DNA of 64,000 nt from Ureibacillus massiliensis 4400831 = CIP 108448 = CCUG 49529 (GTDB lineage Bacteria; Bacillota; Bacilli; Bacillales_A; Planococcaceae), in assembly GCF_000772965.1 (NCBI RefSeq), contig NZ_JPVQ01000015.1, positions 1 through 64,000 of the forward strand, given 5' to 3'. Below the pieces are notes generated by a model that was not told the DNA's origin, did not search any database, and was given only the letters and a program-made list of their open reading frames with translations. Numbering within the stretch: the first letter of the stretch is position 1; the number at the start of each line of letters is the position of its first letter. A program made the translations under genes and the position numbers. Of this stretch, positions 48,451 to 56,978 are shown in pieces.

Positions 48451-49485
48451 TTATAGCCCATCCATCAAATTCTTCGTAAGAGTGTTAGTAAGGGCATTTC
48501 TCATGACATCTATTAAAGAAACTACTCGTTGGTAATCCATGCGGGTAGGCCCAATAATGGCAATTGACCCTTTCTGTTCATTCCCTATTAAGTAAGTAGC
48601 AGTAATTACGCTACAGCCTTCCATTGCTAAATGGTTATTTTCAGAACCGATTCGGATATGGATATCATTATCTTCTGGATGGAATAGAGAAATCACCTGA
48701 CTTTTCTTATCCATTAAGTCCATCAACATTCTAACCTTGTTTAAATCGTGGAATTCAGGCTGATTCAACATATTAAGTTTACCAGCAAAGTATATTTCAC
48801 TTTCCTTTTCAACCGATAACATTTGGTTTAGTGACTGATAAAAAGAATCTCCCGTTTTTATATGCTGTCTTAAAACTTCAAGCGCTTCAAATTCTAGCTT
48901 TGTTTGAAGTTCTAATAAAGGGACACCCGCTAAACGTTCATTTAAAATATTAACAGTTTTTTCAATGTCCGATGCATCAAAGCCTTTCGGTAATGTAATG
49001 GTGCGATTTTCCACATGACCGTTGTCAGTTACAATGATAGCCACAGCTGCCTGATCTGTTAACGGAACTATTTGAAACTTTTTCACACGATGTTTGCCAA
49101 CATTCGGTCCAAGTAATATTGTTGTGTAAGATGTTAAATCAGACAATATGTTAGCTGATTCACGAATTAGTTGTTCAATCTCTATCATTTGACTTTTAAA
49201 TAATGATTGAATCAAACCTATATCTTTAATCGGCATAGTCTTTGGCTGTAACAGGTGATCTACATAAAAACGATATCCTTTCTCTGACGGCACTCTCCCA
49301 GAAGATGTGTGGGTTTTTTCTAAAAAACCTAACTCTTCTAAATCAGCCATTTCATTTCTAATTGTCGCAGGACTGAAATTAATCCAATCCTTTTTTGAAA
49401 TTTGACGTGACCCTACCGGCTGAGCTGAACTAACAAAATCATCAACGATTACCTGTAATATTTGTAATTGTCGATTTGTTAACAA
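48451..49485 (-). CDS. hrcA: heat-shock repressor HrcA
   Basis: The 344-aa repressor has an N-terminal winged helix (about 1-75, RQLQILQVIVDDFVSSAQPV, ATIRNEMADLEELGFLEKTH) and a GAF-like dimerisation core. It binds CIRCE and is kept active by GroEL. I choose TTG 49485 (LTNRQLQ, matching the family N terminus) six bases after AGAGGTG; ATG 49491 and GTG 49506 are upstream in-frame alternatives. A perfect CIRCE lies 15 bp upstream of this start. Confidence 0.97.
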   Translation of the reverse strand: MLTNRQLQILQVIVDDFVSSAQPVGSRQISKKDWINFSPATIRNEMADLEELGFLEKTHTSSGRVPSEKGYRFYVDHLLQPKTMPIKDIGLIQSLFKSQMIEIEQLIRESANILSDLTSYTTILLGPNVGKHRVKKFQIVPLTDQAAVAIIVTDNGHVENRTITLPKGFDASDIEKTVNILNERLAGVPLLELQTKLEFEALEVLRQHIKTGDSFYQSLNQMLSVEKESEIYFAGKLNMLNQPEFHDLNKVRMLMDLMDKKSQVISLFHPEDNDIHIRIGSENNHLAMEGCSVITATYLIGNEQKGSIAIIGPTRMDYQRVVSLIDVMRNALTNTLTKNLMDGL

Positions 49486-49499
49486 ATTCATCACCTCTG

Positions 49500-49526
49500 T
49501 TAGCACTCACAACTAAAGAGTGCTAA
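49500..49526. promoter_or_regulatory. CIRCE operator of the hrcA-grpE-dnaK operon
   Basis: TTAGCACTC (49500-49508), nine-base spacer, GAGTGCTAA (49518-49526): an exact match to the CIRCE consensus bound by HrcA. A -35 TTGACA reads on the minus strand at 49565-49560, so the operator lies just downstream of the promoter and in the transcribed leader. Confidence 0.97.
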
Positions 49527-49575
49527 TGCTATTATTAAGTTATCAAAAGTCGCTTTTTATGTCAATGGAATCGCC

Positions 49576-50721
49576 CTAGTCCCCTAATAAAAATTGCTGG
49601 AAAATTTCATTCCCTACAAAGCGTCCTTTTCGACTTAATCGAATTCCCCATTTATCAGCGATTAATAGCTCTTCAGCTACAAGCTGATCGATGATACCTT
49701 TATATTTATCCAACATAGAAATACCAAATTTCTTCTCAAAGGCTTCGAAGGATACCCCTTCATTTTTACGTAAGCCTAAAAACATTTGCTCTTCACATTT
49801 TTCTTCAATTGTTACTTCATGCTCGTGAAGTATCGGTCTTTCCCCATTTAGAATGGTATCCAAATACTTTCTTATTGGCCCTATATTGGAGTATCGAATA
49901 TTTTGTATATAGCCATGGGCACCTGCTCCTATTCCAACATACTCATCATTATCCCAATAAATTTTGTTATGTGTTGAAATATGACCATCCTTCGCAAAAT
50001 TACTAATTTCATATTGCTTTAGGTCATGAAGCTCCATTTTTTTCATTAATATATCGTACATCTCTGCTTCTAAATCTTCAGTTGGCAAATTTAATTTCCC
50101 TTTTGCATACTGAATATAAAACACTGTTTTCGGTTCAACAATTAAAGAGTATGCAGAGTAATGAGGTAGGTTTAATGCAAGTGCTTTTTCAAGAGTATCC
50201 TCCCATTGCTCCATAGTCTGCCCAGGTAAACCATACATTAAATCAATATTTATATTATTAAATCCAACGTGTCTCGCATTTTCAATTGTTTCGTAGACAT
50301 GTTCATTTGAATGTGTTCTTCCTAGCTTTTTTAACAAAGTTTGATCAAATGACTGTACACCTAAGCTTATTCGATTTACGCCACCATTTTTTAATGCTAT
50401 TAATTTATCTACTGTTAATTCATCAGGATTTGCTTCTGATGCAAACTCAACTAATTCACTTGTAGGTATTTGCGATTGAATGATCTCCAATAGTCTAGTA
50501 ATTTGACTAGCAGATAAGGCTGTTGGTGTTCCTCCACCTAAATAAATGGTTTCAATATGATTAAAAACTTCTGGTTGCTGTTTTTGAATAAGGCTCAATT
50601 CTTTTCCTATTGCTTCGATATATTCATCCACAGGTTGGTTTTTAAAAAATACTTTATTGAAATCACAATAATTGCAAATTTGGTGACAGAAAGGGATATG
50701 GATATAGACACCTCGCGCCAT
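49576..50721 (-). CDS. hemW: heme chaperone / coproporphyrinogen III oxidase-like radical SAM protein HemW
   Basis: The 381-aa protein has the radical-SAM motif CHQICNYC in YIHIPFCHQICNYCDFNKVF, the glycine-rich IYLGGGTPTAL and a HemW C-terminal winged-helix-like domain (LGLRKNEGVSFEAFEKKFG). HemW acts as a heme-insertion chaperone rather than a true HemN. ATG 50721 or the in-frame GTG 50730 may be the start; neither has a strong ribosome-binding site. It lies between lepA and hrcA as in B. subtilis. Confidence 0.95.
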   Translation of the reverse strand: MARGVYIHIPFCHQICNYCDFNKVFFKNQPVDEYIEAIGKELSLIQKQQPEVFNHIETIYLGGGTPTALSASQITRLLEIIQSQIPTSELVEFASEANPDELTVDKLIALKNGGVNRISLGVQSFDQTLLKKLGRTHSNEHVYETIENARHVGFNNINIDLMYGLPGQTMEQWEDTLEKALALNLPHYSAYSLIVEPKTVFYIQYAKGKLNLPTEDLEAEMYDILMKKMELHDLKQYEISNFAKDGHISTHNKIYWDNDEYVGIGAGAHGYIQNIRYSNIGPIRKYLDTILNGERPILHEHEVTIEEKCEEQMFLGLRKNEGVSFEAFEKKFGISMLDKYKGIIDQLVAEELLIADKWGIRLSRKGRFVGNEIFQQFLLGD

Positions 50722-50821
50722 TTTCTTCACTTCTTTCTATTTTTAAGACTTTCATATCTACTCATTGTAATCGTTCGTCATAATAATTCAATTGTTCTTC
50801 CTCGGGGGTAAATAGATGAAA

Positions 50822-50849
50822 AGACAGACTCTCGATTCGAGTCTGTCTA
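50822..50849 (-). terminator. terminator of lepA
   Basis: AGACAGACTC and GAGTCTGTCT form a strong stem, followed on the minus strand by TTTTCATC. It lies 20 bp beyond the vestigial second lepA stop (50869) but 139 bp beyond the actual lepA stop. Confidence 0.85.
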
Positions 50850-50868
50850 AAAATACGAATGTATTTTA

Positions 50869-50909
50869 TTATTTCTTATCATCCATTTTCAACACAGCCA
50901 TGAATGCTT
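50869..50909 (-). repeat. vestigial duplicate of the lepA 3' end
   Basis: These 41 bp are identical to 50988-51028, the last 13 codons of lepA and its stop codon. The match ends exactly at the TAA on one side and diverges abruptly on the other. The 78 bp between the copies contain a small GGTGG/CCACC hairpin and no gene. Confidence 0.92.
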
Positions 50910-50987
50910 TATAAAAGCAAGGGCATATCGGTGGCAAACCCCACCATTTAGATATATTTTAAAAGCTAGAAACTCAATAAAACCACG

Positions 50988-52817
50988 TTATTTCTTATCA
51001 TCCATTTTCAACACAGCCATGAATGCTTCCTGAGGAACTTCTACAGAACCTACTTGTTTCATGCGTTTTTTACCTTCTTTTTGTTTTTCAAGAAGTTTAC
51101 GCTTACGAGAAATGTCACCACCGTAACATTTTGCAAGTACGTTTTTACGCATTGCTTTAATTGTTGAACGAGCAACGATTTTTTGACCAACAGCAGCTTG
51201 AATTGGAACTTCAAATTGTTGTCTAGGAATTAACTCTTTTAATTTCTCAACGATTACTTTTCCACGCTCATAAGCGAAATCTCGGTGTACAATAAAGCTT
51301 AATGCATCGACTTGTTCTCCATTTAATAGGATATCCATTTTCACTAATTTAGATTGTTTATATCCTATTAACTCGTAATCAAATGATGCATATCCTTTTG
51401 TACTTGATTTTAAGTAATCAAAGAAGTCGTACACAATTTCAGATAAAGGCATTTCATAAGTAATTTGAACTCGAGTTGTATCGATATAGTCCATTCCCAT
51501 AAAATTACCGCGCTTCAATTGACAAAGCTCCATTACTGCACCAACATAATCATTTGGTACCATAATCGTAGCTTTTACATATGGTTCTTCAACTCGATCA
51601 ACTTTTTGTGGATCAGGCATCATTGATGGATTATCTACTTTGATTGACGTACCATCAGTTAAAAATACTTCGTAAATTACTGATGGTGCTGTTGTGATTA
51701 GGTCAATATTAAATTCACGCTCAATACGTTCTTGAATGATTTCCATATGTAGAAGTCCTAAGAAACCACAACGGAAACCAAAACCAAGGGCTTGTGACGT
51801 TTCAGGCTCATATTGTAGAGCGGAATCATTTAATTCTAATTTTTCAAGTGCTTCACGTAAGTCATTATATTTAGCTGTATCGATAGGATATAAACCGCAG
51901 TATACCATAGGATTTAATCGACGATACCCTGGCAAAGGCTGTGCTGCACTACGACTTCCTGCAAAGGTTACCGTATCACCCACTCGTGTGTCTGAAACGT
52001 TTTTAATAGATGCTGTTAAATAACCAACATCTCCTACCGTTAATTCTGCTTGCGGAACTGCTTTTGGTGTATGAATTCCAACCTCAATTACTTCAAATTC
52101 CGCACCTGTAGCCATCATTCGGATTTTATCACCTGGTTTAACTGTACCATTCACAATACGAATTGAGATGATGACACCTTTATACGCGTCATACACTGAG
52201 TCGAAAATTAACGCTTGTAAAGGAGCATCAGGATCCCCTGTTGGAGCAGGTACTTTTTCAACTATTTGCTCTAGAATATCTTCAATTCCAATACCAGCTT
52301 TTGCAGATGCAAGAACCGCCTCTGACGCATCTAATCCAATTACATCTTCAATTTCATTTTTTACTCGCTCAGGATCAGCAGCAGGTAAATCTATTTTATT
52401 AATAACAGGGAGAATTTCTAAATCATTATCAAGGGCTAAATAGACGTTTGCTAATGTTTGTGCCTCAATACCTTGTGCTGCATCCACAACTAAAATAGCG
52501 CCTTCGCAAGCAGCAAGGGAACGAGAAACCTCATAAGTAAAATCGACATGTCCTGGGGTGTCGATTAAATGAAATGTATATTGTTCGCCATTTTTCGCAT
52601 TGTATTTCAACTGCACTGCATTTAGTTTAATTGTAATTCCACGTTCACGCTCTAAATCCATGGAATCTAATAGCTGTGCTTTCATCTCACGCTGAGTAAC
52701 AGATTTTGTTTGTTCTAAAATACGGTCAGCTAACGTTGACTTCCCGTGGTCAATATGGGCAATTATTGAGAAATTCCTTATGTTTTCCTGACGTTTTAAA
52801 CGCTCTTCTCGATTCAT
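50988..52817 (-). CDS. lepA: elongation factor 4 (LepA)
   Basis: The 609-aa translational GTPase back-translocates or aids assembly of ribosomes. The G domain begins [17 protein letters not shown], with DTPGHVDF and NKIDLP further on. Domains II, III and V follow, and the LepA-specific C-terminal domain (about 480-605) contains [29 protein letters not shown] lies upstream of ATG 52817. Its last 41 bp (50988-51028) are repeated exactly at 50869-50909. Confidence 0.98.
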   Translation of the reverse strand: MNREERLKRQENIRNFSIIAHIDHGKSTLADRILEQTKSVTQREMKAQLLDSMDLERERGITIKLNAVQLKYNAKNGEQYTFHLIDTPGHVDFTYEVSRSLAACEGAILVVDAAQGIEAQTLANVYLALDNDLEILPVINKIDLPAADPERVKNEIEDVIGLDASEAVLASAKAGIGIEDILEQIVEKVPAPTGDPDAPLQALIFDSVYDAYKGVIISIRIVNGTVKPGDKIRMMATGAEFEVIEVGIHTPKAVPQAELTVGDVGYLTASIKNVSDTRVGDTVTFAGSRSAAQPLPGYRRLNPMVYCGLYPIDTAKYNDLREALEKLELNDSALQYEPETSQALGFGFRCGFLGLLHMEIIQERIEREFNIDLITTAPSVIYEVFLTDGTSIKVDNPSMMPDPQKVDRVEEPYVKATIMVPNDYVGAVMELCQLKRGNFMGMDYIDTTRVQITYEMPLSEIVYDFFDYLKSSTKGYASFDYELIGYKQSKLVKMDILLNGEQVDALSFIVHRDFAYERGKVIVEKLKELIPRQQFEVPIQAAVGQKIVARSTIKAMRKNVLAKCYGGDISRKRKLLEKQKEGKKRMKQVGSVEVPQEAFMAVLKMDDKK

Positions 52818-52841
52818 TCATGTCCACTCCTAATCAAATAC

Positions 52842-52890
52842 GCCTCCGCGAAATGATGACATACTTTAAGTGTTGTCATCTGGCGGAGGC
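52842..52890 (-). terminator. large hairpin in the lepA leader
   Basis: GCCTCCGC (52842-52849) pairs with GCGGAGGC (52883-52890) and GATGACA (52855-52861) with TGTCATC (52874-52880), giving a 49-bp stem-loop that ends 25 bp upstream of lepA. The T-tract on the minus strand is weak (GTATTTG), so this may be an attenuator rather than a terminator. Confidence 0.6.
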
Positions 52891-53126
52891 TTTAACCTAA
52901 AAAGCATCGTATGCTTATAAATACCAATTTACTAAGAAGATACCACTACTTAGCTAAACTAGATTAAATTATATCATTCTAAATAGGTAGTAAGCAACTT
53001 GATGATTAACTTAAATGCTTATTTATTCAAAGATTGACTACAATTTGTGAATAATTACTAAAAATCTAAAGGATAAAAGGACTTTGGGTATAGTGACATA
53101 TTTATACTATCAAATGAAAGTAATAA
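52891..53126. other. intergenic part between spoIIP terminator and lepA leader
   Basis: Together with the hairpins on either side this makes a 377-bp gap between lepA and spoIIP. yqxA, located here in B. subtilis, is absent. The sequence is AT-rich, presumably carries the lepA promoter, and shows no gene or RNA that I recognise. Confidence 0.5.
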
Positions 53127-53166
53127 AAAACGCAAAAATGCTGTCAAACCAACATTCTTGCGTTTT
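53127..53166 (-). terminator. terminator after spoIIP
   Basis: AACGCAA-AAATG pairs with CATT-C-TTGCGTT, followed on the minus strand by TTTTTATTAC. Confidence 0.85.
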
Positions 53167-53194
53167 CCATTTAGAGATATTTATATGAATTTCA

Positions 53195-54019
53195 TTAAAG
53201 TTCCTCTGTCACAAATGTTTTCGAAATGGCTTGAGCTAAAATTGAAACTGTGCGATATACTTCATCTTCCGTATTATCAATACCGCCGATTTCTACAACT
53301 AATAATTCACCAGCCAAATCTTGGTTGTACACACCGTCAACACCCGCACCCTTTTTCTCGATCACTCCTCGAGAAATATTCGGGATGATTTTGTTTAATG
53401 AATCACTCAAGGCTTTTGCATAACCTACATTTTCCTTGTAATTAGGATTTTCAGCTCCAATTACGAAGGCAATTTTTGCATAAGAAACATTGTTATGCGT
53501 TATCGTTGATACATCCTTCTTCTGAGAATCCCGGTGAATATCTAAAATTAAATCATATTCATTTTGCTGTAACTCTTTCTCAACATATGGGCGCACAGCA
53601 TCATAGGCTTGATAGAATGCTAATCCATTACGTTTCATTACGCTCATTACATCAACATCTAAAGTTTTAGGTGTTAGCCCATTTAATCGAAAATAATTTT
53701 CTATCATATCTTGCATTGTAAATAAATTCGTATGCTCATCATATACAGCAACTGTACCACTAGCACTTTGAACAAATGGCTTATACGTTTCATGAGAATG
53801 GGTGAAGTATAACAAAACGTCAAATGGATTTAACGGTTGAGAAACGTCAGTAGCTGTGGCTGTTTCTGTCTCGTTGCTTGCTGCATAGACAACAGGTTGT
53901 TGCTCTGCTTTCGGATATTCAATTTTTTCGTTATTAGGAAATGGTAAGATTCCTGCTATTATCGGTAAAACAAAAAAGAAAATTAAAAAAGCTGATAAAA
54001 TTTGAATTTGTTTTATCAT
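53195..54019 (-). CDS. spoIIP: stage II sporulation protein P (SpoIIP)
   Basis: The 274-aa protein has an N-terminal membrane anchor (about 7-27) and a SpoIIP amidase/endopeptidase domain with YFTHSHETYKPF, DIHRDSQ and LLVVEIGGIDNTEDE, the residues that bind zinc and cleave peptidoglycan. It works with SpoIID and SpoIIM in forespore engulfment. It is much shorter than the B. subtilis protein (401 aa), chiefly because the linker between anchor and catalytic domain is reduced. It follows gpr, as in B. subtilis. Confidence 0.93.
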   Translation of the reverse strand: MIKQIQILSAFLIFFFVLPIIAGILPFPNNEKIEYPKAEQQPVVYAASNETETATATDVSQPLNPFDVLLYFTHSHETYKPFVQSASGTVAVYDEHTNLFTMQDMIENYFRLNGLTPKTLDVDVMSVMKRNGLAFYQAYDAVRPYVEKELQQNEYDLILDIHRDSQKKDVSTITHNNVSYAKIAFVIGAENPNYKENVGYAKALSDSLNKIIPNISRGVIEKKGAGVDGVYNQDLAGELLVVEIGGIDNTEDEVYRTVSILAQAISKTFVTEEL

Positions 54020-54069
54020 GACATCCTCTCCCCTTCCACTACATTATGGAGAGAAGAGGATTTTTAGAA

Positions 54070-55104
54070 CTATTTTGATCTATTCTTCATCCATTTAAAT
54101 AATGTATCACTTACCAATAAAGAATACTTTGTTATCCAAACATCAACTTCCTTTGGTGTGACAATTAATCTTTCTGGATGTGATGATAATACCTCTTCAA
54201 ACAATTGAAGCCGATCCTCTGAAGACCAGGTTGACCATTCTCCGAATATTGGTTTTACCACATTTAAATCTACTCTAGCATTCGAATCAGGTGTCCATGA
54301 AGTTACAGAAAGCTTGCTAGATGGTTTTTCTTTTTCCTGTACTCTCGCAGCAATTGAACGGAAAACTTTTTCGACAGCATCTGCAATAATTACAGTTGCA
54401 TCAACAACAGTCGGTATACCAATTGCTGTTACTGGAACGCCAAAAACTTCTTTTGAAACCTCCGTACGTTGGTTGCCAACACCTGATCCTGGGTGAATTC
54501 CGGTGTTTGTAATTTGAATTGTTTTACAAAGACGTGATGAACCTCTTGTGGCTAAAGCATCAATTACCAAAACTAGCGCAGGGTTTATCTTTTCAACGAG
54601 CGCATGTATAAAATCGCTTGTTTCAAAACCTGTTTGACCTGTTACACCAGGAGCATACATAATAAAATGATCATTCGGGTTATCTGAGTGCTGACTCTGC
54701 ATCGCATCAATAGCAAAAGGGCCAACCGCATCAGGGGTAATGGTTTTATTGCCTAAACCAATTACTAATACTTTACTATCTTTTTTAATGTCAACATCTT
54801 TATGAATTTCATCTAAATATTTAACAAATGATTTTTCTAGCTGTTCAAAGCCATTTTCATCTTCAATCGTTAACGTTGGAACTGATAGAGTAACGTAAAC
54901 ACCTTCCTTTTTACCAATTTCTTCAGAGCCTTGTTTATCAACATTTACTTTCGTAACTTTTACTCGACCCTCGGTAAATTCTTCAATGACCACACCGCTC
55001 GTTTTATCTAACTTTGTTTTTTGTTGCTTGGTCTGGTGCTGAACAACTTCTTCCGCTTCATCAATTAGGTCGGTTCTACTCCAATTTACTTCTATTTCTG
55101 CCAT
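54070..55104 (-). CDS. gpr: germination protease GPR
   Basis: The 344-aa aspartic-type protease degrades small acid-soluble spore proteins on germination. The conserved core VLVIGLGNKTITPDAVGPF and NPALVLVIDALATRGSSR is present, and the N-terminal RTDLIDEA segment resembles the autoprocessing and substrate-recognition motif. I use ATG 55104; the 37-residue in-frame extension to 55215 has no ribosome-binding site. It is divergent from rpsT, and in B. subtilis it is transcribed in the forespore under sigma-G. Confidence 0.96.
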   Translation of the reverse strand: MAEIEVNWSRTDLIDEAEEVVQHQTKQQKTKLDKTSGVVIEEFTEGRVKVTKVNVDKQGSEEIGKKEGVYVTLSVPTLTIEDENGFEQLEKSFVKYLDEIHKDVDIKKDSKVLVIGLGNKTITPDAVGPFAIDAMQSQHSDNPNDHFIMYAPGVTGQTGFETSDFIHALVEKINPALVLVIDALATRGSSRLCKTIQITNTGIHPGSGVGNQRTEVSKEVFGVPVTAIGIPTVVDATVIIADAVEKVFRSIAARVQEKEKPSSKLSVTSWTPDSNARVDLNVVKPIFGEWSTWSSEDRLQLFEEVLSSHPERLIVTPKEVDVWITKYSLLVSDTLFKWMKNRSK

Positions 55105-55268
55105 CAATATCACCTCAAATATTATGTTGGTCAAACTGTCAAGTAAATATTCTTTGCATTTATCTATTGCAATTATACATTTCCTTTGGTAGAATGATTT
55201 TTGTTGTATTAACAAATGAAAAATATTGAGAAGATATCATCTCGTACCTTATTTAGGAGGTGAAAGTA

Positions 55269-55520
55269 ATGCCAAATATTAAATCTGCAATCAAACGCGT
55301 TAAAGTTGCTGAAAAAGCAAACGCTGCAAACTCTCAAGCAAAATCTGCTATGCGTACTACTGTGAAAAAAGCTGAACAAGCTTTAGCTACTGGTGCTGAT
55401 AATGCACAAGAATTAGTAGTTGCTGCTCATAAAGCTCTTGATACAGCGGCTTCAAAAGGCCTTATCCATAAAAACGTGGCTAGCCGTAAAAAATCACGTT
55501 TAGCTAAAAAAGCAAACTAA
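55269..55520 (+). CDS. rpsT: 30S ribosomal protein S20
   Basis: The 83-aa basic, helical protein begins [19 protein letters not shown] and ends [16 protein letters not shown], the S20 signature that binds 16S rRNA. I use ATG 55269 with AGGAGGTGA upstream; a GTG... reading from 55260 is too close to the ribosome-binding site. It is divergent from gpr and convergent with holA, as in B. subtilis. Confidence 0.98.
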   Translation: MPNIKSAIKRVKVAEKANAANSQAKSAMRTTVKKAEQALATGADNAQELVVAAHKALDTAASKGLIHKNVASRKKSRLAKKAN

Positions 55521-55540
55521 GGTTTATTTTGAACCTTAAA

Positions 55541-55576
55541 ATAAAAAACCATCCTCGTAATGAGATGGTTTTTTTA
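55541..55576 (+). terminator. bidirectional terminator between rpsT and holA
   Basis: AAAAAACCATC and GATGGTTTTTTT form the stem around CTCGTAATGA, with T-runs on both strands serving the convergent rpsT and holA genes. Confidence 0.92.
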
Positions 55577-55582
55577 TTTTCC

Positions 55583-56593
55583 TTATAATGCTTTTAGTAA
55601 AAACATTTCTAAATATCGTTCCCTATTGCCACTTACCGATTTTAACATCAAATCAATCTCCGATAATTTATGTAAGGCTTTTAATAAGCGTTCTTCACTT
55701 GGTTTATTTTTTTGTTCGACCATCAGTTTTACACGATACGGATGTATTTTTAATTGTTTCGCAATTTGCGAAGGATGATAGCCTTTTTTTTGCAAATAAA
55801 AAACGTTGTTCATTGTCCGAATATTGGATGCAAGAAGTCCGACGAGCATGATAGGTTCTTCTTTTTGTCGCAATAAATCGTGATATATTTGAATAGCCTG
55901 AGTATTATTATGTGATAGATAAGCATTCAACATTTTAAAGGCATCGTGCTCTAACGTTTTTGCCACTAAATCCTCAACTAGCTTTGTTGTAATTTCTAAG
56001 TCTTCACCTAAATAAAGAGCAATTTTTTCAATCTCTTTTTGTAGTTGCAACATATTTGTGCCAACCATTTCTACTAGTTTATCGATGGCGTCGTCTGTAA
56101 TTGCTTTACCGAATCGAGATACTTCACTTTGTATCCACACATTCAAGTCATTTTCTTGCAGTGTTTCAGAAACGAGAAGCACACTGCTCTGCTTCATTTG
56201 TTTTGTAATTTTTTTACGCTCGTCCAATTTTTCGTAGGGTGCAATAAAAACCATTACAGCGAAATCTGATGGATTTTTCAACCAATTTTCTAATCGATTT
56301 AAATCATGGTCAATTTTTTCTTTTCCTTTTTCAGACGCCTTCAAAAATGATGCATTTTTCGCAATGATTAATTTTTTATCTGAGAAAAATGGAAAAGTGT
56401 CTGCTTCATCGATTACTACATCGACAGGAGATTCCTCAAGATCAAACATAGTTGTTTCCACTTCTTCAGCATTGCCTAAAGCCCTTTTTAACCGGGTAAT
56501 CGTTTCATCAATAAAATAGGTTTCTTCCCCAACGAGACAGTATACAGGAGCAATATTCCCTTTTTTTATATCATTCCAAACTTTTATAAACAT
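55583..56593 (-). CDS. holA: DNA polymerase III delta subunit
   Basis: The 336-aa clamp-loader subunit opens the beta clamp. The N-terminal AAA-like domain begins VWNDIKKGNIAPVYCLVGEE, followed by KLIIAKNASF and the delta-specific helical C-terminal collar domain (SEIDLMLKSVSGNRERYLEM). It has no Walker A, as expected for delta. It is the B. subtilis yqeN orthologue by position. Confidence 0.95.
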   Translation of the reverse strand: MFIKVWNDIKKGNIAPVYCLVGEETYFIDETITRLKRALGNAEEVETTMFDLEESPVDVVIDEADTFPFFSDKKLIIAKNASFLKASEKGKEKIDHDLNRLENWLKNPSDFAVMVFIAPYEKLDERKKITKQMKQSSVLLVSETLQENDLNVWIQSEVSRFGKAITDDAIDKLVEMVGTNMLQLQKEIEKIALYLGEDLEITTKLVEDLVAKTLEHDAFKMLNAYLSHNNTQAIQIYHDLLRQKEEPIMLVGLLASNIRTMNNVFYLQKKGYHPSQIAKQLKIHPYRVKLMVEQKNKPSEERLLKALHKLSEIDLMLKSVSGNRERYLEMFLLKAL

Positions 56594-56771
56594 TAAAAAG
56601 CCCCCTAAAAGTTTTCGCTTTTAATAGTATACACGTTTTTTCTTTCGGTTGTTAAAATGTATGTATAATCTGTGACGATTAAAGGAAAGTTAATTAGTAT
56701 ATTTTACTTGAATGGATATAGATTTTTAGTAATCATTGACTTATAATGAAGTTTGAGTAGGAGGGATAGGT

Positions 56772-56936
56772 ATGTCACATAATACTGAAAACTTTGTTAC
56801 ACACAATCCATTTGAAGGTGAAAATGGCGCTTCAATGCGTAACCAAGCTATTGACGCTGGTGTAGGATTTACTGCTTCATTCGTATTCTTTGCACTTATG
56901 TTTATAATTGCAGTTGTAATTGGTGCAGTAGCTTAA
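56772..56936 (+). CDS. yqzM: small membrane protein YqzM
   Basis: This 54-aa reading frame starts at ATG 56772 with GGAGGGA upstream. The N-terminal half is hydrophilic (MSHNTENFVTHNPFEGENGA), and the second half is one membrane helix (about residues 32-53, FTASFVFFALMFIIAVVIGAV). The DAGVGFTASF segment and its position between holA and comEC match the small conserved YqzM of Bacilli. Its function is unknown. It is followed by a strong terminator shared with comEC. Confidence 0.85.
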   Translation: MSHNTENFVTHNPFEGENGASMRNQAIDAGVGFTASFVFFALMFIIAVVIGAVA

Positions 56937-56944
56937 CCTTAAAG

Positions 56945-56977
56945 AAAGCTTTGTCTAAAACGGACAAAGCTTTTTTT
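56945..56977 (+). terminator. bidirectional terminator between yqzM and comEC
   Basis: AAAGCTTTGTC and GACAAAGCTTTTTTT form a strong stem with a T-run on the plus strand and A-rich opposite side. Confidence 0.92.
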
Positions 56978-56978
56978 C

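Noticed and set aside
54026-54060. Imperfect hairpin between gpr and spoIIP
   Set aside because: The stem is interrupted, the loop is long and the purine-rich arm is explained by the spoIIP ribosome-binding site, so I do not call a terminator.
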